Positions 25,201-31,871 of a stretch of DNA of 31,871 nucleotides are shown piece after piece; position 1 is the stretch's first letter, and each line of letters opens with the position of its first letter. This DNA is from a virus. The translations under genes and the position numbers were made by a program. Below the pieces are notes generated by a model, which saw only the letters and a program-made list of their open reading frames with translations, was not told the origin of the DNA and made no database searches. The stretch lies in the IMG/VR virus record IMGVR_UViG_3300020055_000091, positions 1-31,871 of that record; one strand, 5' to 3'.

Positions 25201-25379
25201 AAGGTTTTGGTACTTTGGATAGTGAGAACCTACAATCTTTATTTATGTTGTTTACATACCTTAAAACTCAGTTTGACTTCGTAATGGTAATTTCACACAT
25301 CGATTCAATGCGAGATGTAGTAGATGGTCTTATCGAGATTAAGAAAACACCAGAAGGATTTTCACAAGTTAAGTTTTAA
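22203..25379 (+). CDS. 47-46: Fused Mre11-Rad50 (gp47-gp46 / SbcD-SbcC type) recombination protein, single chain
   Basis: One 1058-residue chain holds both subunits of the DNA-end processing complex. Residues 1-340 are the Mre11/gp47 nuclease: HLADLH (D11, H13), GGDIAH (D49), GNHD (84-86), FHGP (H154) and GDIHKRQ (H190) form the metal-binding set. After a helical linker (about 335-376), Rad50/gp46 starts with APNASGKSS (411-419, Walker A, first Gly replaced by Ala). Two long coils flank a zinc hook CDIC (C731, C734). Then come the signature MCSGME (S969, G970), Walker B NFLVIDEGFGTLD (D999, E1000) and H-loop ISHID (H1032). In T4 and cellular systems these are normally separate proteins. The start has no clear SD. 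Confidence 0.93.
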   Translation: MVINKIYHLADLHIRNLQRHKEYRQVFKKFLKQVKEDKIEDSVIYIGGDIAHAKTEMSPELVQEISWFLTECSKLRETILITGNHDCNLNNSHRLDVLTPIIENLKNPRIHYLRDTGVYNIHNLTFVVYSILDNKENWPSGYDVEGEHKIALFHGPVNKSQTDIGYTVSSNSFTTDMFDGFDMVLMGDIHKRQILQAYEPDNGLPVISYCGSMIQQNHGEVLENHGYLLWDVPTRSYEEFDIHNDYGFLTVDVVDGKIPQWVYDEVGTKLPKYPRLRLRFTNTEPSDMKLRITELKKLFKVAEVTVTRTDTIGQLKTNTKVNKNIVGDVKDETFQNSLIRDYLERQYLLESEELDKIAEINKELNTQIDNSDIAGNILWTPKEFQFSNMFSYGEDNKVRFDKAQGIVGIFAPNASGKSSLFDALSFCIYDKNSRTHIAKNILNNRKSTFYCKFNFEIDGVDYFIERTAKYVRKQTAVKVDVNFWSEQGGIITSLNGEQRRETNANIEKYLGKFEDFVLTALSLQGNNALFIDKSQTERKEILSQFIGVDIFDKLYQKAADENRDNATLIRKFKSDDFTTKLADIETQLKTDKNEYKLLELNQKSLKEEEDLLNRQIIKLNEKIVKLNADSGVSVDELEDRYSILVEKKKEIVLSKSSIQERINHREELQITLDEILDQFDEEDLEEGIGKLKDTKETLRDVESQIDKIKLKLDSLYERKDHLDKHKYNEDCDICMENSQTILEQKEKVESGIKEHEVEFKSADEERLMVNLLIDSLKGYEEEWDKFQDAKDKEDKLDREISQLINKLSTTETEEIRLETQIIQLEQLIEEYYKNEEQIKKNKEIREEITGVRDKLKIVKDDLKSVNGDILKLNGKISALQNQKETIEGRIEEVKDLEEQSKLFDYYLNALSKDGVSYELIEKSLPMIEGEVNNILAQIVEFGMQLEMDGKNINAYLVYGDQKWSLEMCSGMERFISGLAIRVALINVCNLPRPNFLVIDEGFGTLDSENLQSLFMLFTYLKTQFDFVMVISHIDSMRDVVDGLIEIKKTPEGFSQVKF

Positions 25380-25545
25380 CTCGTAAAACATTTTGAGGTT
25401 TTACACTTTGAGGAGTGGGTTTGTTGATTCTTTGTTTTATCATCGATTCAATTAACCCACTTTTTGTATATCCATGTTCTGCACAATAGTGGTGCAATTC
25501 CTCGTATAATTCCTTTTTTATTTGTATTGTCGTATATTTTCCCAT
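25369..25545 (-). CDS. Ribbon-helix-helix (RHH) DNA-binding protein, 58 aa
   Basis: The only minus-strand gene supported here. ATG is at 25545-25543 and TAA at 25371-25369. The product begins GKYTTIQIKKELYEELHHYC and continues AEHGYTKSGLIESMIKQRIN, the strand-helix-turn-helix spacing of Arc/CopG/MetJ-type RHH dimers: strand TTIQI, helix A KELYEELHHYCAEH, turn GYTK, helix B SGLIESMIKQRI. A flexible Pro/Gln tail (KPTPQSVKPQ) follows. It converges on the Mre11-Rad50 gene, overlapping its end by 11 nt, and diverges from the giant tail gene. No SD is obvious. The palindrome at 25548-25565 directly upstream suggests autoregulation. The fold is a visual call; the target is inferred. Confidence 0.72.
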   Translation of the reverse strand: MGKYTTIQIKKELYEELHHYCAEHGYTKSGLIESMIKQRINKPTPQSVKPQNVLRVKT

Positions 25546-25547
25546 AA

Positions 25548-25565
25548 TATATAGAGTTCTATATA
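25548..25565. promoter_or_regulatory. 18-bp palindrome, candidate operator for the RHH protein
   Basis: TATATAGA (25548-25555), GT, TCTATATA (25558-25565) is a perfect inverted repeat with 8-bp arms, ending 2 bp before the RHH start codon in the divergent region shared with the tail-gene promoter. RHH dimers typically bind short palindromes in front of their own genes. The AT-rich setting makes chance similarity possible. Confidence 0.45.
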
Positions 25566-25591
25566 ATATATATAACTTAATTTTTTAAGGA

Positions 25592-25602
25592 TATATTTAT
25601 AT
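25592..25602 (+). promoter_or_regulatory. Late-type promoter motif, copy 6
   Basis: An exact TATATTTATAT ends 16 nt before the ATG at 25619, with an AGGAG SD in between. Its far edge is only 26 bp from the palindrome next to the divergent RHH gene, so a bound regulator could affect both directions. Confidence 0.7.
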
Positions 25603-25618
25603 TGTATAGGAGTTTTAT

Positions 25619-28600
25619 ATGGCTATAATAAAAAAATATTCACCTTTTCAAAATTTATCTAACTATCAAACTTTTTTGATAGATACAAATCCTAATTCAA
25701 GATATTTTAGAATTACCGAATTTAAAGATACTTTTACAGGTGGTAAAAATGGGTTCTTAATTGAGGGTTCGGAGCATCTAAAAGAAACAACCGAAGTTAA
25801 GATTGAAATTCTAGATGTTGAAGGTAATACTATATATTTTGAACCAGGTGAAGGTATACCCGAATACTATGAAGGTCTTTCTAAATTAGTTGCTGTTCAT
25901 GTTTATGATGATACTCCTATTGGGATAGCAAAAATAACAGTTCTTGGTGAACTTAAAAGTTATGTAGATTCTCAAGGTGTTGTAAGAACAATACCAGATG
26001 ATTGGAAAGGTGTTTACAATGTTAAGTGGGAAAAAGAATTTAAAGTAAACAAAAATCTTGTAAATGAAGATATTGTTCGTTTTTACAAAAGACCACAAAT
26101 AACAATTACCGAATTAATAAAACCAATATTTTCAAAAACAATACCAAGTGCTACCGATGTTGTTGAAGTTAGTGGGGTGCCTCAAAATCCACCATTAGAT
26201 ACTAATTTAACAAATTGGAGGGCGGGTACAAATTATAAATTAATTCGTGCAACTGGTTCTTGGGATAGAGATGTTGATGAAAATATAATAACAATTTCTT
26301 CGCTTAATTATTCACCAACAATAATTGAAGTTTTAAACGATACTGAAGTTTTAGTTGATGTTCCATATAGTGTAGGTGGTTTAGTCAAATCATTTGTATC
26401 ACAATCCGCATCAGTAACATATTCTGATTTTAATAACCAAGTAATAGCAGATTCTGCACTAACTGGTTCTTTTGCAAAAATTGATATGTCTCAACTAAAG
26501 ACTTTTGTTGGAGATGTTGCAAGAGTTAAAATATTTAGAAAATCAAAAAACACTGCAGGTGATTTTCAATTCGTTCAAGAATCAAAATTAGAATCAACAG
26601 AATTACTTAGAGATGTAACTACCCAAACTGATAATGAAATATCCTATGGTAATTTTACAGAAACTAATTTATCAACTTATTGGGAAACCTCTTCTAATGA
26701 CCACCCAACTTCAATTGATTCTTCTTTATTATCTCAAGCTGTAAAAGTTGATTATAATAATGTATTGGGTGGAACACAAAGATTAATAACTTCTGAATCG
26801 TTTTCTTTATCAAAAGATGTAGAATATACCCTTTCGTTTAAAACTCTTTTAAATGGTACTGCTACAACGGATAAATACATCAAAGCATACTTTAGTGGTT
26901 CTTATACAAATAATTTAGGAAATCCTGCATCATTTACTCAGTCATTTATGACGGTAAGTGGTTCGGCAATATATAATACAAGACAAAATGTATCTCAAAA
27001 TATTCTTGCAGAACGAGATATAGATGCAAAGTTAGTTTTAGAGTTTAAAGGTGATGATTGGTATGCTTCGAGTATATCTTTGAAAAATGCACAAGAAACA
27101 TCTTTTTCACCAGATGAATTTATCTTAATACAAGATATACCAAGAAAACTCGCAGCAGAAACTTTTGATTTTAGATTTGAGTTTTATGATATAAATAACA
27201 ATTATATTCCTGTTGATGTAACCGCAACCGCAACATTTACAGGTGGTAATGATTTTCCATCAAGTGGTAAAATTTTAACTTTTGAATCAGATAGAAATGC
27301 ATTTAGATTTTCAACTGGTTCGATTGCTAATCCATATAATCAAACAATACAATTTAAAACAACTACACAAAACTTAACTGGTTCAATATTATTTGAATCA
27401 CAAGCATTTGATGTTGATGGTAATTATTTATCACCAAGTAACTATTCACAATATCCTGGTCTTTTAACAAATATAACTACGGCAGGTGCATTACTAACAC
27501 TTAACAATTTTACAGGTTCATATAGTGGAGTCGGAACTCCACCTTATGTTGGTTCTATTGTTTATACTGCCTCGTTAGAAACCTTACAAGAATTTGAAAC
27601 TGTATATCGTTTAGAAGATGGTGATAACGCACCAGCATTGATTGTAACTTCAAATGCAAATCAGTTTATTTATGAACCAAGTAAACTTATACCAAAACCA
27701 AGTGGTCAAGCAATTACAGTTCGTGCACAAAGAAAAAATCTTGCATCACTAATTACACCAATAGAGGTTAATAGTGGTAGTAACTTACCTCCATTAACGT
27801 ATGTAAGTACAACAAATGGAGTTGATACTTATACAATTTCTGCAACTGAATTTTCTCAATCATTTGCTGCAAATAATTTTGATGAAGTAACTTATTCATT
27901 TACGGGTTCGGATGTATTTGGAAATAATCAAACTGATGAGATTACACTTTCAAAAGTTGTTAATTTTGATGCGGTTTCTTTTGTTCTATCAAATGAATCA
28001 ACTTCATTTCCAGCGAATTCAATTGGGGTAGTAACAGGTGGATTTAGTGCATCAAGTGGTTCGGTTAGAATGTTTATTGGTAGTAATGAAATTCCATTTG
28101 ATGATTCTTTATCAAAGAATACATTTGAAATCACCAACTTACAAGGAACAAATTGTACTCCAAATGGAGGACAAGGTTCAGACCCAACTACTAATGAATA
28201 TGGTATAACAGCAATGAGTGCAGATGAAGCAGCTCTTGCGGTAACAGTAACTTACAAGGCAGGTGATAATTCTACAACTCAATCATTTGATAAATTAGTA
28301 ACTTATAATAAGGCCAAAAAAGCACAACCAAGTATTACTTTTAGTGTAACTCCACAGGCTCAAACTGTATCTGCTAAATCTACTGGTGGTTTAATTGGAA
28401 CAATAACCGATGTGCAGGTTCTTGGATTTGAAGGAAATACGACTTTAACTTATAATCAAGGTACTCTTTCTCCAGGACAATATAAAATCACAGATGTAAC
28501 TGGTGTAACTGCCTCAGATACAACTCCAAGTACATCTACAATTGATATAACAACTTTTAGTGGAGATGATGTAACTGGTACTGCTACTATTGAATATCGA

Positions 28601-31600
28601 GATAGTGAAGGTACAAGTGGAACATCTAGTATTAAATTTAGTTTATCAAAAGCCAAAAAAGCTGCACCAAGTGTATTAACAAAAATATCACCATCAACTC
28701 AAACAATTAACTCAAGTTCGGCTGGATTTGAAACTCCACAAAATGTAGAAGTAATTGTATTAGAGGGGGGTGTAGAATATACCTATGATGATTCACTATC
28801 AAGTGGTGGTGATTCAAATGCTCAGAAATTTAGAATTATAGATATAGTATCTGGTTCACAAGTTGGTACAAGTCAATTTATTACACCAACAACACAATCA
28901 ATAGCAACTTATAGTGGTACTAATGGTAATGTAACCATGTCCTATGTTGATTCGGAAGGTACTTATGTACAAAATAAAGTAGCAAGATTTGATGTATCGG
29001 TTTCTAAGACGGGTGTTGATGGTGACCCTGCTAAAGCAGTTCATTTAAAAACAGATAAATTCATAATCTTATATGATGAATATGGAAATGTAAGTGGTTC
29101 TAGTATAATTGGATTAACAGGTTCTGCACAAGGATATGATACTCCTGAATATGAGTTTAGACAAAATGATAATATTATCCGGGCATTTAGTACAATCAAT
29201 ACAATGGAAGTTCCAACCGATGGTGGGTCTTTACCCTCAAAAGATGGAACTGCATTTTTTGAAGTAAGAACACGAGAACAAGGTGAATCTTATACAAATG
29301 TAGATGATGAAGTAGAGGTATATGGTGTTGGTAAAGGAAGAAATTATTTAATATTTTTAACAAATGAAACACATAATTTCCCTGCAGATGAATTTGGTAA
29401 TCCAAAACCTGGTGCATTAGAAGCGGGTAGCACAGAAGTAAGATTTTATAAAATGGTAAACGATGTTTTAACAAAGTTTACTTATGACGGAACTGCACCA
29501 TATGGAGCTAACACATACAGAACAGGTTCAATTGACCCTGGTGATTATGAAAATATTACAGCATCTGGCTCATCGGTTGGTGATGATTTTAAATTAACAC
29601 CCACATCAGTTTCTTCAAATTTAGGTGGTTTTGAAATCCATCTTATCGATAATTCAGATTCAACTAATGCAGAATTTGATAGACAATTCACTTTTTCAAT
29701 AAATGAAGATGGAATTAAAAATAAAGATTTAGAAATTAAAATAAGTGATGGTGGTAATTTTATTAAACCAGAATCAGGTTCTGTTTGGTCACCGAGTGTA
29801 TTACAAATTGAAGGTGTTAAGCAAAATATCACAGGTTCGGTAAATTGGACTGCTGGATTTGATTTATATGACCAAGCAACTGGTGGTTCTACTACAACAA
29901 CTGGTGATATTGTTTACGCAAGATATTCAGATTTTGAAAGTTCTTTTAATAGTGGAACAGTAAACTTTCCAATAACTGCATCGGTAACAAATAGTGAAAA
30001 TTCCTTTGTATATACAGATTCGGATTCAATAAAAGTTTTACAAAATGGTAGTTCTGCTATAACGGTTGATGTAAGTAATCCTGTCGAAGATGTGAGTTCT
30101 ACAAACGGTGGTTTTGTAGATGATTATACTGATACGGGTACAGATATTCAAGTATTTCAAGGAGCAGATTTATTAACATTCACAACTGGTACGGCAGGAA
30201 ATGGTGAATATACAGTTTCTACTTCTATTAGTCCAGCTTCAGGAATCCAACTTGGTACTATTAGTGGTAATGGTACAACAACTTTTACTATTAGTGACCA
30301 TGATGATATAGACCAAGATGAAGATAAAGTTACCATTACTTATTCAATATCTGGTAAAAGATTTGATGGTAGTTCATTTACTACATCAGCTAAACAAAAA
30401 ATATTTAAAGTAAAAGATGGACCTGCAGGTATTAGTGCATTTTCAATTGAATTAGTACCACCATCACAAGAAGTAATTATTGATATACAAGATAACATTA
30501 CTACACCAGATACTTTTGCAGTACAAGTATTTGATACTTCTGGCAACTATTCTTATGATGCAGCTTTATCTACTGGTGCTACTTTTTATATAGATACTTT
30601 AGCACAATCTAATACGGGCACAACCCCAACCAATTCATCAGGAACAATTACTCCTGGAACTCCTAGTAACGCAAATGGAAGTAATGTAACTTTTAATGTT
30701 TATGTAAAAGGTAGAGATGGTAATACTTCGTCTGCAATTTCTAAAACTCATAAGATTAATGTAGTTGCTGATGGTTCAACTGGTCCTGGTATTGTTTTCA
30801 CAGGCGAGTGGGATACTGATAGAATTTATCAATATGATTTATCAAATGGTAGGAGAGATGCGGTACTTTATGATGGTGTTTATTACGCAACTTTACAACA
30901 AGCAGGGACTTCGATTGGTACTCCTGATACCGAATCAACTTATTGGGAAAGTTTGGGTACTGATTCGTTTTTTGTTGCAGCTGAAATCGGTATTTTTAAA
31001 CAATCTTATGTTCAAAATACTTTAAACATTGGTACAACATCAAGAACTGTATCTGCTGCAAATATTACACTTCATGGTGCCGACCAATATCCATACTTTT
31101 CATTAGGTCAGTCGGCGGATACTGGTTCTCAAGGATATGCAGTAGGAAGTGGTATTTTTATTGGTCGAGATACTGATGGAGATTATAAGGCATCGTTTGA
31201 ATCTGCTGGTTCAAATTATTTAAAATGGGATGGTGGAAAGTTACTAATTCAAGGGGATATCGACGCAACAAGTATTTCTGCAGATTCTGGTTCTATTGGT
31301 GGCTGGACATTAGCTACAAGTTATTTAGATGGTGATAGTATTAGACTTGAAAAAGGTGGAAATATCACGGTTGGTTCTTCTAATAATGTTGTAAGGTTAT
31401 CTTCAACTGATTCAACTTATAGAATATGGGCTGGGAATGCAACTGCAGCTAATGCAAATTTTAAAGTAACAACTGGTGGTGCTTTAACAGCAACTTCTGC
31501 AGATATAACTGGTGTAATTAACGCTACAAGTGGTAATTTTACTGGGTTTGTAACTGCAGGTACTAGTCCTCAAATGAAATTCGGTGTTGGCGTTGCAACG

Positions 31601-31871
31601 GGTAAAAATGGTATTCATATTGATGCAAATGATTATTGGTACTCTGATGGAAATTTCTCATTTGGAAATGGGGGTATAACTTGGAATAGTAGTACTTCTA
31701 CTTTAAATATCGCAGGTAGTGTAAATATTGGTAGTACTTCTGCATCTACTATTGAAGATAAAGCCAATAATGCACTTATTAGTGGTTCAGCTGCTAAAGA
31801 TATTAATGATAATACTACTACTATTAGTGGTGGTAAGATTACTACCGATTCTCTTAGTGCAAATCAAATTT
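25619..31871 (+). CDS. Giant multidomain tail-tip/fibre protein, 5' part (partial, more than 2084 aa)
   Basis: The frame is open from ATG 25619 (SD AGGAG) to the window end with no stop, so the C-terminus is missing. Residues 1-180 form an N-terminal domain, probably the virion anchor (YQTFLIDTNPNSRYFRITEF). A long series of beta sandwiches follows. Two Ig-like units are joined at KAKKAQPSI (898) and KAKKAAPSV (1011), a 113-residue period. At 1722-1781 a CBM5/12-like unit carries FTGEWDTDRIYQYD, YDGVYYATLQQAG and STYWESLG (W1731, W1776). From about 1785 the sequence resembles tail-tip proteins of the lambda gpJ type: SADSGSIGGWTLA (W1896), SGNFTG, and repeated ISGGKITTDSLSANQI-type turns. A receptor-contacting fibre or tip role is inferred. 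Confidence 0.85.
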   Translation, partial: MAIIKKYSPFQNLSNYQTFLIDTNPNSRYFRITEFKDTFTGGKNGFLIEGSEHLKETTEVKIEILDVEGNTIYFEPGEGIPEYYEGLSKLVAVHVYDDTPIGIAKITVLGELKSYVDSQGVVRTIPDDWKGVYNVKWEKEFKVNKNLVNEDIVRFYKRPQITITELIKPIFSKTIPSATDVVEVSGVPQNPPLDTNLTNWRAGTNYKLIRATGSWDRDVDENIITISSLNYSPTIIEVLNDTEVLVDVPYSVGGLVKSFVSQSASVTYSDFNNQVIADSALTGSFAKIDMSQLKTFVGDVARVKIFRKSKNTAGDFQFVQESKLESTELLRDVTTQTDNEISYGNFTETNLSTYWETSSNDHPTSIDSSLLSQAVKVDYNNVLGGTQRLITSESFSLSKDVEYTLSFKTLLNGTATTDKYIKAYFSGSYTNNLGNPASFTQSFMTVSGSAIYNTRQNVSQNILAERDIDAKLVLEFKGDDWYASSISLKNAQETSFSPDEFILIQDIPRKLAAETFDFRFEFYDINNNYIPVDVTATATFTGGNDFPSSGKILTFESDRNAFRFSTGSIANPYNQTIQFKTTTQNLTGSILFESQAFDVDGNYLSPSNYSQYPGLLTNITTAGALLTLNNFTGSYSGVGTPPYVGSIVYTASLETLQEFETVYRLEDGDNAPALIVTSNANQFIYEPSKLIPKPSGQAITVRAQRKNLASLITPIEVNSGSNLPPLTYVSTTNGVDTYTISATEFSQSFAANNFDEVTYSFTGSDVFGNNQTDEITLSKVVNFDAVSFVLSNESTSFPANSIGVVTGGFSASSGSVRMFIGSNEIPFDDSLSKNTFEITNLQGTNCTPNGGQGSDPTTNEYGITAMSADEAALAVTVTYKAGDNSTTQSFDKLVTYNKAKKAQPSITFSVTPQAQTVSAKSTGGLIGTITDVQVLGFEGNTTLTYNQGTLSPGQYKITDVTGVTASDTTPSTSTIDITTFSGDDVTGTATIEYRDSEGTSGTSSIKFSLSKAKKAAPSVLTKISPSTQTINSSSAGFETPQNVEVIVLEGGVEYTYDDSLSSGGDSNAQKFRIIDIVSGSQVGTSQFITPTTQSIATYSGTNGNVTMSYVDSEGTYVQNKVARFDVSVSKTGVDGDPAKAVHLKTDKFIILYDEYGNVSGSSIIGLTGSAQGYDTPEYEFRQNDNIIRAFSTINTMEVPTDGGSLPSKDGTAFFEVRTREQGESYTNVDDEVEVYGVGKGRNYLIFLTNETHNFPADEFGNPKPGALEAGSTEVRFYKMVNDVLTKFTYDGTAPYGANTYRTGSIDPGDYENITASGSSVGDDFKLTPTSVSSNLGGFEIHLIDNSDSTNAEFDRQFTFSINEDGIKNKDLEIKISDGGNFIKPESGSVWSPSVLQIEGVKQNITGSVNWTAGFDLYDQATGGSTTTTGDIVYARYSDFESSFNSGTVNFPITASVTNSENSFVYTDSDSIKVLQNGSSAITVDVSNPVEDVSSTNGGFVDDYTDTGTDIQVFQGADLLTFTTGTAGNGEYTVSTSISPASGIQLGTISGNGTTTFTISDHDDIDQDEDKVTITYSISGKRFDGSSFTTSAKQKIFKVKDGPAGISAFSIELVPPSQEVIIDIQDNITTPDTFAVQVFDTSGNYSYDAALSTGATFYIDTLAQSNTGTTPTNSSGTITPGTPSNANGSNVTFNVYVKGRDGNTSSAISKTHKINVVADGSTGPGIVFTGEWDTDRIYQYDLSNGRRDAVLYDGVYYATLQQAGTSIGTPDTESTYWESLGTDSFFVAAEIGIFKQSYVQNTLNIGTTSRTVSAANITLHGADQYPYFSLGQSADTGSQGYAVGSGIFIGRDTDGDYKASFESAGSNYLKWDGGKLLIQGDIDATSISADSGSIGGWTLATSYLDGDSIRLEKGGNITVGSSNNVVRLSSTDSTYRIWAGNATAANANFKVTTGGALTATSADITGVINATSGNFTGFVTAGTSPQMKFGVGVATGKNGIHIDANDYWYSDGNFSFGNGGITWNSSTSTLNIAGSVNIGSTSASTIEDKANNALISGSAAKDINDNTTTISGGKITTDSLSANQI

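Noticed and set aside
25576-25589. CTTAA-TTTT-TTAAG hairpin before the giant tail gene
   Set aside because: Five A/T-rich base pairs are too weak for a terminator, and such structures are expected by chance here.
30765-31025. 86-codon + strand ORF inside the giant tail gene
   Set aside because: It is out of frame with a well-supported open frame that encodes the CBM-like unit; no SD or domain is visible.
1-31871. tRNA genes, CRISPR arrays, insertion sequences, attachment sites
   Set aside because: The gaps between genes are short (none over 300 nt is empty), and none shows a cloverleaf, spaced repeats, a transposase or long terminal repeats.

Overview
The window is part of the genome of a contractile-tailed (myovirus, T4-like) bacteriophage. 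It is AT-rich, densely packed, and almost entirely coded on the + strand. The clearest markers are a gp25/GPW baseplate wedge protein, a gp6/BaseplateJ wedge protein, a gp5/gpV-like spike, a very large tail-I/LamG protein, a T4 gp61-type primase and a gp47/gp46-type (Mre11/Rad50) recombination protein. The host cannot be fixed from this sequence. A Bacteroidota-style promoter (TTTG-N20-TATATTTG) before the primase and a GC-x-DPNALNYNPNAT motif common in marine Bacteroidota proteins point to a marine flavobacterium-like host. Most genes, however, carry good Shine-Dalgarno sequences, which Bacteroidota rarely use, so this assignment is tentative.

Layout. 1-80: 3' end of an unknown gene, then a terminator. 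81-295: non-coding, with two hairpins. 296-526: small two-helix membrane protein, then a textbook UUCG-loop terminator. 619-15570: baseplate/tail block, in order a gp16-like coiled-coil protein, spike, two unknown structural proteins, a 26-residue membrane peptide, gp25, gp6, a DNRLRE-like protein, a coiled-coil protein, a proline-rich protein and the 1774-residue gpI/gp7-like protein. 15636-18657: three further structural proteins, two of which share a C-terminal module. 18689-20080: two tiny proteins, a sulfotransferase and a GIY-YIG nuclease. 20112-25379: primase, a GT10-like glycosyltransferase and a single-chain Mre11-Rad50 fusion. 25369-25545: the only minus-strand gene, a ribbon-helix-helix protein read toward the fusion gene, with a palindrome just upstream of its start. 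25619 to the window end: the first 2084 codons of a giant multidomain tail-tip or fibre protein that is still open.

Regulation. The 11-mer TATATTTATAT occurs six times. Every copy is intergenic and lies 14-25 nt before the start of a structural gene or operon, and two copies directly follow a terminator. It is most likely the phage late promoter. The replication/recombination cassette instead starts with a host-like two-part promoter. This suggests two expression classes: host-type for primase-GT-Mre11/Rad50, and phage-specific for virion genes. The sulfotransferase and GIY-YIG nuclease have no promoter of their own and probably ride on the late promoter at 18661.

The observations most worth following up are the Mre11-Rad50 single-chain fusion, the six-copy late-promoter motif that extends a Bacteroidota-like -7 element, the divergently placed RHH regulator with its palindrome, and the sulfotransferase plus glycosyltransferase pair flanking the nuclease and primase.
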